NCBI GenBank assembly: GCA_040954595.2 | Contig: CM082590.2 | Span: 9,300,001-9,364,000 of the forward strand | Origin: Balanoglossus misakiensis | Lineage: Eukaryota > Hemichordata | Direction of reading: 5' to 3' | Length of the DNA: 64,000 nucleotides | Shown: in pieces, positions 32,261-43,200 of the stretch | Layout of the letters: each line of letters begins with the position of its first letter | How positions within the stretch are numbered: the first letter of the stretch is position 1 | Notes under the pieces: generated by a model | Database searches by the model: none | What the model was told of the DNA's origin: nothing | Seen by the model: the letters and a program-made list of their open reading frames with translations, nothing else | Made by a program: the position numbers and the translations under genes

Positions 32261-35200
32261 TTACTCTGATGATTCTATCTTTGTATCGCTATCATCTTTC
32301 TTTTCTCCATCTCCATCACTTTTATCCTCAGTGTCCATTTTCTCGTCGTTCGCCTCAACTTTCTCTTCATCTATTTTCAAATCAGTCTCCATCATTTCTT
32401 CATCAGTTTTTCCTTCTCCCTCTTCGGTGGCATCTTCTCCCTGTGAAGATTCCTGTGGTGGCGGTGTTTGTATCGCATCAACATTGTCTTTTGCTTCCGG
32501 ACTTTTCTCCTTTATTTCACTCAATGGTTTCTCATCCTCAGCTTTCTGCATTTCAGGCGTTGGTGATTTATCCGGTGTGTCAGTATCCTTCTCCGATGAT
32601 CCACCCTTCCCTTCTTCATCCTCCGTCTTTTCCTCAACACTTCCTTCCTTGTTTTCCTCTGTCTCATCCAGCCTCTCCTGGTCTACTCGCGATGTCACTT
32701 CATCCTTCTCTGTCTTATCTTCTTCCTCTTTGGACTCAGACTGCAGTGGTGTCTGTTCAATCTTCTCCGTCCTCTGCTCACCCTTCTCTTCACCTGTCTG
32801 CTCCCCGATCTGCTCACATTTCTGCTCTGCTGTCGACTCAACCTTCTCTCCCTCCTTCTGTTCTTCTGCCTCTGCTGTTTTCTTTTCCTTGGTCTGCTCT
32901 GTCTTCTCCTCCCCCATCTTCGCCACCTTCTGCTCCCCTATCTGTTCAAGCATCCCATCCTCCGGTTTATCCTCTGTTGCATCATCTGTTTTCCCTTCTT
33001 TTCCCTGTTCCCCACCCTTCTCCGACACCTCATCTGCTTTGCCGTCCACGGACGATTCATCCTCAACCTGATCCGTTTCCATTTTCTCCGGCGATTCCGG
33101 TTCCGTCTTCACCGACTTTTCCTTTTCCTTGACGTCTTCCGTTCGGACCTTCTCCGACTTGCTCTTCAGTGTGGCTTCCAGCTTTCCGGGTTCATCCGGC
33201 AGCGATTGTCCGGTCACCAGCTGAGGCTGCGGTGGGGGTTGTGGCATTCCCTGAGACTGCAGAGGAGGGGTCGGGATCGGTTTCATCAACTCACTCCAAT
33301 CAATCTCTATCTTCTGTTCACACAGCTGCAAGTCAAGGAAAAGACACTTAGAAAACAACTTGGATGTTGTAAGTGTACAAGTGCCCTCTATGGCCAATAT
33401 GAGCTTTTCCTTTGTTGAACAACACTACTCCAACACTAACACAGACCACTACCCAAGAAAGTTCCAACTCTCGAATATTGAATACCTTCACACTGGCAGA
33501 CCAGCAGATAATAAGAAAGAGAAAGAAACAAATCACCGAGTCCCTAAACCTCTACTGTGTGGAGAACCTCTACACACACAATCTACGGTAAAACTGTACC
33601 TTTTTCATGGTATTCGTAAACTGATCACTACTTTCTAGAAATTTCCTTTTCTTGGCTTCAAACCGCTCTTCAATATGCTGCAGTTCACCTTCAAGCTTTT
33701 TCTGCAGTGAGAAGAAAACATTGTTAAAACGCAGAACACAAAAGTCAAACAGAAGTCTATCATCATTGTCAGAGGTTTTTCCCAACCTCTTATCTGATAC
33801 ATTGATGAATAGGTACGACTTGCAACATACATGAATATTAATGAGCATGAATATTCATGAGTAACCAGTTGTCAAGACAACCTAGGTAGGACGTTGAAGC
33901 ATAACTCACCTGATGTAACATAAGGGAAGAAACCTGTCTCTTCAAAATATCCATACGTGTGTTGGTGACCACAGAACGAGGGTCAGGTACCACTGCGTCA
34001 CTCAGTATCTCGTTGATCAGCCGATGGTTTCGTAGATAGCGGGCGGCCGCGATGTGCTTCACTGAAAAGCCGTCATCGGTGTCTGAAAATGATCAATATG
34101 TAATGAGAGGTAGCTCACTAATGTGCAGGGGGGGTTAACCCTTTCACTCGTATTCTGTATTGACAGATAAAACACTTTGTGGACTCACCATCATCATCTT
34201 CAGCTGGTTGGATACTCATCCTCGGTTCTGGTTGCTTGTCCACAACTTGGGTCTCTTCCGCTTGTTGCTGAGCTGAAGGATAAAAAAAGGAGAAAAACTG
34301 GTGATTATGATGGAAAATAGATAAGCTGATCAGATCAGAAGGAAATATGATTTACTGGTACTTGTAGGCTTATGCCAAGATCACAAGTGTCTGCAAACTG
34401 CGATCCAAACTTCAGGGCAGGTACAGCAGAGAAATGAGACAGAACTTTTGATTGGTTCATGTCTCCTGAAGGTGCTGTTTGGTCAAATGTTTAACCAATG
34501 AAAATGACAGATGCAATGCCCACCTCTTCCCTTAGCAACAATCCATGCTTGGTAAGCAGGGGAGTTGTGATAGGCTTTCATTGCTTCATTGTAGTCGATC
34601 TGTGGAGGAAAGAATATGCAAATTATAGCAACTATATGACGTATAGAGCAAACTTCTATACATAAGAACAAGTTAGCAAATCACTGATTACACTACAGTG
34701 GAGTTGAAAGACAACTGAGACTAAACCACTATGAACACAGGGATGTTAGCTATACACTGACCTTTTCAGTTTCATACTCGTCAATGAAACTCTGCTTCTC
34801 TTCCTCCGCCAGTTCCCTCCACATCTGACCGATGATTTTCCCGATCTCCCACAGCTTCAATTCCGGGTTCTCCTGCTTGACCCTCTCCCATACTTTCCGG
34901 CTGTATCTCATGTACGGCATCAGTGGCTTATCCGGAGCCTTGGGTGGCTTGGGCACACCTGTACTTTTATCCTGAAAATGTATGATGATTACTAGGAAGG
35001 TTACCCCCTGGAAATCTACCACCAATTCAGGTTCACTATTGGCAGTTGATGAGTAAAAGTTTACGGGGGTAACTGTCCTATGGCTGTACAGTGCATCCTG
35101 TTTTGTCACTTGTGGTACTTACTCTGTTATTAGGACCTCCAAATTTGATGGGATGGAAAGCAGGGTGGTTATACTGATTGCTGATTCCTGTAGAATGAGA

Positions 35201-35676
35201 ATAGAAAAGAAGTAATTATACAGCACGGATGTCCCATATCATCTATGGCTGGTGAATGTCTATTTCACCGAAATTCCTAACCCTACATTTTTGTCCGATT
35301 CAGTGCACAGTTCTTCGCCAAATCATGATCTTTGATTTCAAAAGCAAAATACGCTTTCGGCGACGTTCGCGATCAGGTTTTGACATCACCGCGCAGACGA
35401 CGAGAGAGTCAAAGCACGTGTTTATAAACAGCTGGGCATCTGATCAAAATAATAACAAAGTGTCGGCGAGATGGGTTGATGAACTTTAGTGTGTGAATTT
35501 CAAATCACTCAATAAATATGTATATTCATGGTTAGTTCTGTTTATTTCATACATTCCCCTGCAAGTGAGCAGTAAAATCTTTAAATGGGTGTTTACTCAC
35601 GACTTGAACTTGATGGAGGGGTTGCGGTCCCTCCAATAATTGATCGGCTGCTTCTTTGTTGTCCGTAGGAAGACAT
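32261..35676 (-). CDS. SMARCE1: SMARCE1 / BAF57, HMG-box subunit of SWI/SNF (BAF) complexes
   Basis: This is a DNA-binding accessory subunit of BAF chromatin-remodelling complexes in the nucleus. Eight coding exons in transcript order: 35,601-35,676; 35,123-35,187; 34,762-34,971; 34,524-34,599; 34,189-34,272; 33,910-34,082; 33,600-33,701; 32,261-33,325. All phases join to 616 residues. Residues ~1-47 match the Gly/Asn-rich N-terminus. The HMG box follows ([16 protein letters not shown] ... [17 protein letters not shown]). Next come [11 protein letters not shown], the conserved [10 protein letters not shown] segment, the [16 protein letters not shown] block and a coiled coil ([12 protein letters not shown] ... 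[18 protein letters not shown]). The final exon adds about 300 Glu/Lys/Asp/Thr-rich residues with degenerate GEQ/EEK repeats, making the protein about 200 residues longer than human (411). ATG at 35,676 is the first in frame and gives the conserved N-terminus. It is divergent from TOPBP1. Confidence 0.96.
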
Positions 35677-36684
35677 AGTGGCGATCGGATACGGGTCACA
35701 GTAGTCTAGATCTAAACAACACAAATATTGCAATGGAAATGGTGTCCCAGCGATGCTTTGACCAACAGAATGTATCCACTGTACTCCGGGTGATGTTATT
35801 CAAGTATAAATCTCAGATCGGATCAACCTTTCGCGATGGGAATACCAATAAATGTACTGAATTCACGTGTACTGATCATCCACACACGTTGAAAGCGACA
35901 AAGCGTTGTTGATTGATGAACCCTTCCTGTTCCCAGGATGCAATGTGATTCGGACCTCCCAAGTCTTCTTAGATAACTTTCCAAAATTGTGTATTTTCAG
36001 CGTCACTCCCCCCAAAATCCCCTAGATATAAAAATCTACCAGTTTGCTTCGACATTCTAAATACATGTAATAAGCATTTTCTAAAATTACTGGGCAAACA
36101 ATAGGAAAAACTTCTCAATAAGAAGTTAAACTATTTTATGGTAGGCTAGGGGGAACTATTTGACCTCATATGGCGGCAGGCGATAAAACTTTCGAAAATA
36201 ATATCAGAAGAAGAAACGCAATATTTAGGTTTCAGTGAAGATTTTTGGATATATTGCTTAACTCGGAATATTGCTGGATACGCTATAATAGGATTTTAAT
36301 CAAGGTTGGTTGGTTTATTTTTGCGTGAACCGCACTGGGTTGAAATTAGTGGAGCGTCTATGTTATTATGTACTGTCATGGTCGAAACAAGCAGTCGACA
36401 ATATCGGCCGTCACATTAGAGACATTTGCAAAGAATATTCACGATTCTACGCAGTAAATATTGGTTTTTAAATTGTCGAGTAACAATTCAATACCTTGAA
36501 AATGTCACGGTTTCGAAATTTCGTTTAAAATTGACCTGAGGTACGTACATGATTCATTCTGAAATAGCGTGCGTTGAGGACACAGAAAAACATTAGTTCA
36601 TCTCCGGTCAACCACGCGCACAGTCAACGCAATTGATTGTCTGACACCTCTGCGTTACACATCTGTTCCATGAGTGCAGAGCGT

Positions 36685-36860
36685 AATTGACCAATCACAT
36701 GGGCTGTGGCTAGTTAGTAATTGACCAATCAGAATTATGGGGTCTGAATAATTAGCCAAACAATGATGCGTCAAAGTGACCAATCACAAGCGCTGTGGTC
36801 GATCTGTTTCAGGTGCGTGGAAAGAAATTGACCAATCGAAACTTTCTGGGTCAAAAGTAA
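36685..36860. promoter_or_regulatory. Cluster of four CCAAT boxes in a diverged tandem duplication
   Basis: ACCAATC occurs at about 36,690, 36,724, 36,779 and 36,831, mostly as TTGACCAATCA or GTGACCAATCA. Each half also carries TAGCCAAACA.TGATG (36,754 and 36,862), showing a tandem duplication of about 110 bp. CCAAT arrays of this type are classic NF-Y sites in bidirectional and cell-cycle promoters. Confidence 0.65.
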
Positions 36861-37011
36861 ATAGCCAAACAGTGATGATCGATCGATTGTCATGTATATA
36901 ACTGTTTGTAGGCAATGTACACTTTCTATTGTATTAGCTGAGAAACGGAAACTCTCATCAAAGCTGTTGTCTTGAAAATAATTGTGTGGATGGTGTCAAT
37001 AAATCTTGAGT

Positions 37012-37097
37012 TTAACTCTTTCACCACCATGGTTTGGCCCAAATCTGTTGTTTTCTGTGGTAAAGTTGGACCCCTATTGAGGGAATTGGGGGTGTAT
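37012..37097 (+). repeat. piggyBac-like MITE, diverged, in the TOPBP1 5' UTR intron
   Basis: TTTAACTCTTTCACCACCATGG at the left and AATTGGGGGTGTATAAC at the right. The core GTTGTTTTCTGTGGTAAAG matches the family. Confidence 0.8.
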
Positions 37098-37210
37098 AAC
37101 AACAATAGCTTCCAAACTTTTCATGTTGATCTCAAGAGTATTACTGATTTTATAATTAATTGATATTGAAAAGTAATGATGTGTTTTGTCCCTGTTTCAG
37201 AAATGCAGAA

Positions 37211-40200
37211 ATGTCTAATATACTTGTTGTATTTGTAAGCCTATCGAAGAGCTCAGACAACCAAATAAAAAAGGCATACACCGTAAGTAAATGAAACTTT
37301 TATATACGTAAATAATGTGGTAATTCTTACTAATGTTGTATTAAATGAAATATGCCATTGTACAATGCATGGCCAGTTCATTGAATTTTTACATATGTTG
37401 TATTTTTTTCTGTAGGCTGTACAACGTGCAAATCTGCCATGCAAATTGGTGGGTGATCAAGACGTCTTACAGCAAAGGGAGAAAGATGCATCTTTGTACG
37501 TCTGTGATCCGTTTGAAGGGCCTGTGTTTGAACACTTAATGAAACTAGAATGCAGGTAAGGGACTGTTATTCTTTGAGACATTATGCAAATACAGCTCTG
37601 TTCTGTATTTCCATTGGGTGGGTTAGCGCTGGGCTAACCAAGGCCAGCCCTTGTTTATAAATTAAGCTCATCAATATTACTTCAGTGGAACATTACTAGA
37701 ATAAAAATACACTATAGCACAAGTTGCATATTTTGTGTTTTGGTCTGGAATTAAAAGTCATACACATCAATGTTAGCAAATTGCTGCAATTGACCATTTT
37801 CTAAACACTCCACAAGACCCTGCCAGATTTCATATGGGTGGGCAGTTTATATACAACATCTGGCCCATTGTGTTAACCCTTTCACCACCATGGTTTGGTC
37901 CAAATCCATTGTTTTCTATGGTGAAGTCGGGCCTCTATACAAGGAAATGGGGGTGAAAGGGTTAAAGGGACAAAGTCTCTCTCTCGCTGCCCTTTTTTCC
38001 AGTAATTATATTTGATAAGAGACAACGTTTGTTATTCTACAAGTGGATATATAGTGAATGAACATTCAACCATACACATCTTCCATCCCTCTTATAGACA
38101 GGAGAGTGAAAAAACTCGCCAAAATGAATAATCGTTCTTTACCATTTATTCATTTTGGGCGAGTTTTTACTCTCATATCCTACAAACGAGATGGAAGTTG
38201 TGTGTGGTCGAAAGTTGATTCACCATATATCCACATGTAGAATAACATAAACGGAGTCTTGTATCAAACATAATTAATGGAAAAAGGCCAGCGAGAGAGA
38301 GACTTTGTAAACGGCACAATCTTATGCATTGAATATCTTTTCATGATAGGATTGTTGGTCCCCAGTGCGTGTTGAACTGTATGAGACTAGGCGTGGCTAT
38401 CCCGAGAGCTGAAGGTCCCGTCTACAACATCACCATGAAAGATGTCGTGGTCAGTTGTTCCAGCTTAGCCAAGTCGCAAAGGGTAAGTCTACATGCATAG
38501 ACTAGACTAGACTAGACTAGACTACGATAGACTACTCTAGAATAGACTAGAATAGAATAGATATACTCAAACCTGTGTTTGTGGCCACATATAGTGGAAT
38601 CTTGTTTATAGTGGCCACATTATTACTGGTACCGTTCCAATTTAATTTACATTTACATTAATTGACCTGTCTGTAGTATAAAAGACACCTGTCTGTAAAG
38701 CTAGGTAACTTGGAGAAATGTACCTTGACTGGCCACTATAGACATGTTTGGAAAAGAATATAATAAAATAAAGAACAAAACTGGAATGGTAGAATAGAAC
38801 AAAACTGGTATGAAAGTGATGATTTGTTCATACTGAAATAAAGTACAACAGTTCTGATGATAAATTTGAATTTTTCTTCCATCTTTTCATTACAGCAAGA
38901 AATTCACAATCTTGTTCAGTGGATGGGAGGAACTGTGCTGCGAAACTTCACTGAGAATGTCACTCATCTGGTTGCAGGGGAAGTTGGATCCAAAAAGTAC
39001 CATGTACGTAGTCTGGTTGTTAAATCTGGTTGTGGTTGTTGTTGTTTATGTTGTTTGTTTACAAAAGAGTGTTGTTTATGTTGTCTGTATACAAAATCTA
39101 AGATCACCACCAATTTGTGGCTGTTGCAGTTACATTGTAACTTGTACAAAAGCATCATACATATTGGTTTTCCACGGCTCTGAAGAACCATGAAAATTTG
39201 TGTTGAGTACATCATTGAATTCTACACACTTTTTTGTGATATCAAAGTTGTACGTGGAAGTTCAATAATTGTACTCAGCCCTTGGTAAAGCACGTTAACA
39301 TTAGAATACTTTTTGTTTGTATATATAAAAACATGTTAATAACTCCAAAGTGGTTTCACCCCCAGTTCCCTCTATAGAGGTCCAACTTTACCATGGAAAA
39401 CAATGGGTTTGGACTGAACCATAGTGGTAAAAAGGTTGAGTTCTTATTTGATATTTGTTGGCCTACAGGTGGCTGTTAGTCTTGGCAAGCCTGTCATGTT
39501 ACCTGAATGGATCTTTGAATGCTGGAAGAGAAGCAAAGGCAGGTATGTACAGTGCTTTAGTTATTTTGTGAGGAACAATGATAAAAAATGTATACATGTA
39601 CAGTAAAACCTGTCTAATCCAAACACCCAAGGGACTGAAGAAAATGTTCAGTTTACACGTACAGAGGTGTCTGGTTTATAGAGGTTCTTTTGACATGTGG
39701 TTCCATGTCAACAGGACAGGAAAAAGTGGTCAGTATAGACAGGTTTCCAGATTAGACAGAGTTTGGTTTAGACAGGTTTTACTGTACAAATCTCACCCTT
39801 CTTGTCTTACCGTCTTTGCAAATCTCACCTTTCTTGTCTTACCTTTCTTGCAAATCTCACCTTTCTTGTCTTACCTTTCTTGCAAATCTCACCTTTCTTG
39901 TCTCACCTTTCTTGCAAATCTCACCTTTCTTGTCTTACCTTTCTTGCAAATCTCACCTTTCTTGTCTTACCTTTCTTGCAAATCTCACCTTTCTTGTCTT
40001 ACCTTTCTTGCAAATCTCACCTTTCTTGTCTCACCTTTCTTGCAAATCTCACCTTTCTTGTCTTACCTTTCTTGCAAATCTCACCTTTCTTGTCTCACCT
40101 TTCTTGCAAATCTCACCTTTCTTGTCTTACCTTTCTTGCAAATCTCACCTTTCTTGTCTCACCTTTCTTGCAAATCTCACCTTTCTTGTCTCACCTTTCT

Positions 40201-43200
40201 TGCAAATCTCACCTTTCTTGTCTCACCTTTCTTGCAAATCTCACCTTTCTTGAGGGTCATTTCATGATATTCTCATGTCATTTGATCGTCAGGTACATAC
40301 ACGCCACCGATGAGGAATTTGCTGTGTTCCAGTGTCCTATATTCAAAGGCTGTGTCATCTGTGTGACTGGTTTGGAGAGCGATAAACGCAGAGATGTTAG
40401 TCTCCTGACTCAAGAAAACGGTAAGACTCAACTCCCTGTTCATATTAGCCCCCCCCCCCCCCTCAAAAACTGATTATAATACCTGTTGAGAGGGGAGAGA
40501 GAGATTGGGGAAAGAGAGAGTTAGAGGGTGGGAAGAGGGAAAGATGGGGGAGAGAGACAGAGAAAGATGGAGAGAGAGAGGGGGGAGAGAGAGACTGAGA
40601 GAGAGCGACACTGCAAACTCCTCGTCTCTCTCTCTTAATAATAAACTAAACTGCTACACCAAAAAATTGGCTTATTCAATTTCTTTAATAGCGATAAAGG
40701 TAGGTAACTGAGGTCTGGATACACACTATCCAGTATATTTTTGGGGTATTTGCATAATTGTACATTTTGTAAGAAATTAACGAAAACAGTACAAAATAAT
40801 GCTGCTAATGACCATATGTTGGTTGAACAGTTGTCCATACGCTTGGAAAATTCCTCAAATTTGATAATAAAGTCACAGAAAGTGAAATTACCTCTTGTAA
40901 ATTCACAACCTGAGCTATGATAAAGTTTTGACTATCATGTGACATTTTGATCAGTAGAAATTTGACCTTAAATTCTCTTTAAAGAACTAAAGAAATATCT
41001 GGGTATTGTGAATAACTCTGAATATATGAACTCCTTAGAAAGTCTTTGCTGTGTTACTTACTGACTTTCAATCTTGGGTAAATGAATGTTGTTTCTGCTG
41101 TCATTGGCAGATTTAGTGTAAGAGCTGTTAAATTAACAGTTTTAAGATCCTTCATGGTTTGGGCTTTGGTTTTGGTTTCGGTGGTAGTGGTGGCTTTGTC
41201 CCTGGTTTTGGATTGTTTGTGTTGCGAACTGATACATCGGAGGATCTTGTAGTGGCACTGGCAGGCTGTGATGATGGTGGTGGTGGTCGAATCATATTCT
41301 GGTATGTATTTTCAGTCTTCCTGTGCGATGTTGTGACTCTACTTTGATTTTGCTGGCCACTGGTTGATTTAGCTGCCAAAAATGAATGCACATTGGATGG
41401 CTTTCTTAATTTGGGCTTTGGTTTCAACGGCGGCTTGGTTTTTTTTGCACAATCCACTGGTGTCGGATTAGTGTTGTCAGATGGCGTTGGTGATGGGTAT
41501 TTCGGATTCTGTGTTGGCTGAATTTCACGACTTTCAGACTTTGCTGGTGGTGATAGGAGATTATTCTGCATATTCTTCTGTATTGGTTTGGGCTTTGGTT
41601 TCACTGGTGGTGGCGTTATATGTGCGTTTTGGTTTCTTTTTTTATCTGGTAGTGTCTTATTGGTGTTTCCAGACTTTGTTTCATCAAAAGAGTACTGTTG
41701 TGTAACCGAAACCCCCTCTTGTATGGGACTCAATGTTACATTTGAAGACATCTCACCATCCGGTAAGCCACTCGATGATCCCAGCTTGTCATCAGCCTCA
41801 CTTGCAGTTTCTGTGTTGTGTCCTGTATCTAACACCAAATCTGCAGAATTTTCATCTTGGCTTTGGGTCGTTGAAACTTCACAATTTCCATCTGTGAATT
41901 TGCTGTTAGCTTTTTCAGCATTTTCAGCTTCGACCTGCTTTATTTCAGCCTGTATTATGTTACGAGCAAAATCATTTCCTATCGCCTTGATCTTGTCTTC
42001 CAGCAGTTTTAGTTTTTCCAGGAGAGGATCGCATTTGCCTACTAGTTTCGAAAAGAAAAATGCCAGCAGACGGCTTGTTTTTTTCCCTTCAATGGTCTCT
42101 ACTGAGTTTATCTGTACTGGTGTTAGACCCAGTTCTGCAGCAAATGCTTGCCAGTCAGCATGTCCATGACGATTTGGATCAAGAACTTCACACAGTTTTT
42201 GCCATGTGTCTGGTTTCAAAGAACTATCCAGTGGTGACCAGTTTGGATTCCACTTCCGATAAAGTTCTTCACCTGTCTTCTTTCGACCCTCTGGGTTTTG
42301 GTCCTGTCGTAAATTAAACAGAATAAATAAAACTTAAAACAACATTGCATTTTGAATGCTAAATGCATATGTACCATCCTTATATTAGGTTTCTTTTGCA
42401 ACACTTATACTATGGTGGTGTCTTAAATTGGACAATGTTTTGCTGTATTCTGTGATGGAGTTTGATTGTGGTTCATCAAATTTTCCTTTTAGAGCTTGCA
42501 AGTCTGTTATGTAGAGAAACTCTCTGATACAGTGTGAGCTTATCCACTTGGAAACTTAGTTCAGATATGCAGTATTACAGTAAAACCTGTCTAAACCGAA
42601 ACCGGTGTAATCTGGAAACCTGTCTACACTGAACACTTTTTTTCCATCTTTGACACACATGTTAAAAGAACCTCTATAAAGAGGACACCTCTCCAAAACA
42701 AACAGTTTCTTCAGGCCCTTTGGTGTTCGGTTTAGACAGGTTATAAACTGTACAGTAAAACTCAAATTATCCGAACTCCAATTATCCGAATTGTTTGGTT
42801 ATCCGAACTGCTGTCATGTCCCCCAAACAGTACTATTGTATACAACTGTTATCCGAATATCCGAACTGTCTGCATATCCGAACAAAATCAATGTCCCCCT
42901 GTCAGTTCGGATAATTGGAGTTTTACTGTATATGAAACAAGGGAATGAACCTAAACCCATAATTCCCATAATTTTATACTAAAACAAACTAAATGGTTCA
43001 ATGTTCAGTTTGTTGTTACATGTACCTGACTTACATCAGTGTTTCTGTCACTGTCCTCTCTGTCAATGATAAAAGTCATATCATAGTCGTCTTCGGATAC
43101 ATCGAAAGACAAGGAGAGTGCACATCGTAAATCTGGCGTGCTAGTGTTCTGGTCTCCTGGTGTACCGACAAAATCCAGGATGAACTTGCAGTCTGCAACA

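Larger units (their letters stand above)
35677..37210. promoter_or_regulatory. Divergent promoter region between SMARCE1 and TOPBP1
   Basis: About 1.5 kb separates the two start codons. TOPBP1 has a 5'-UTR intron: an acceptor (CCCTGTTTCAG) ends at 37,200, 10 bp before its ATG. A possible donor of an untranslated exon is CTGAG|GTACGT near 36,540. A CCAAT-box cluster lies at 36,685-36,860 and a MITE at 37,012-37,097. Transcription starts cannot be placed from sequence. Confidence 0.55.

Noticed and set aside
39578-40473. 229- and 223-residue plus frames rich in Leu/Ser/Phe
   Set aside because: They read through a MITE and a 32-bp minisatellite. The true coding part is only the TOPBP1 exon 40,293-40,420.
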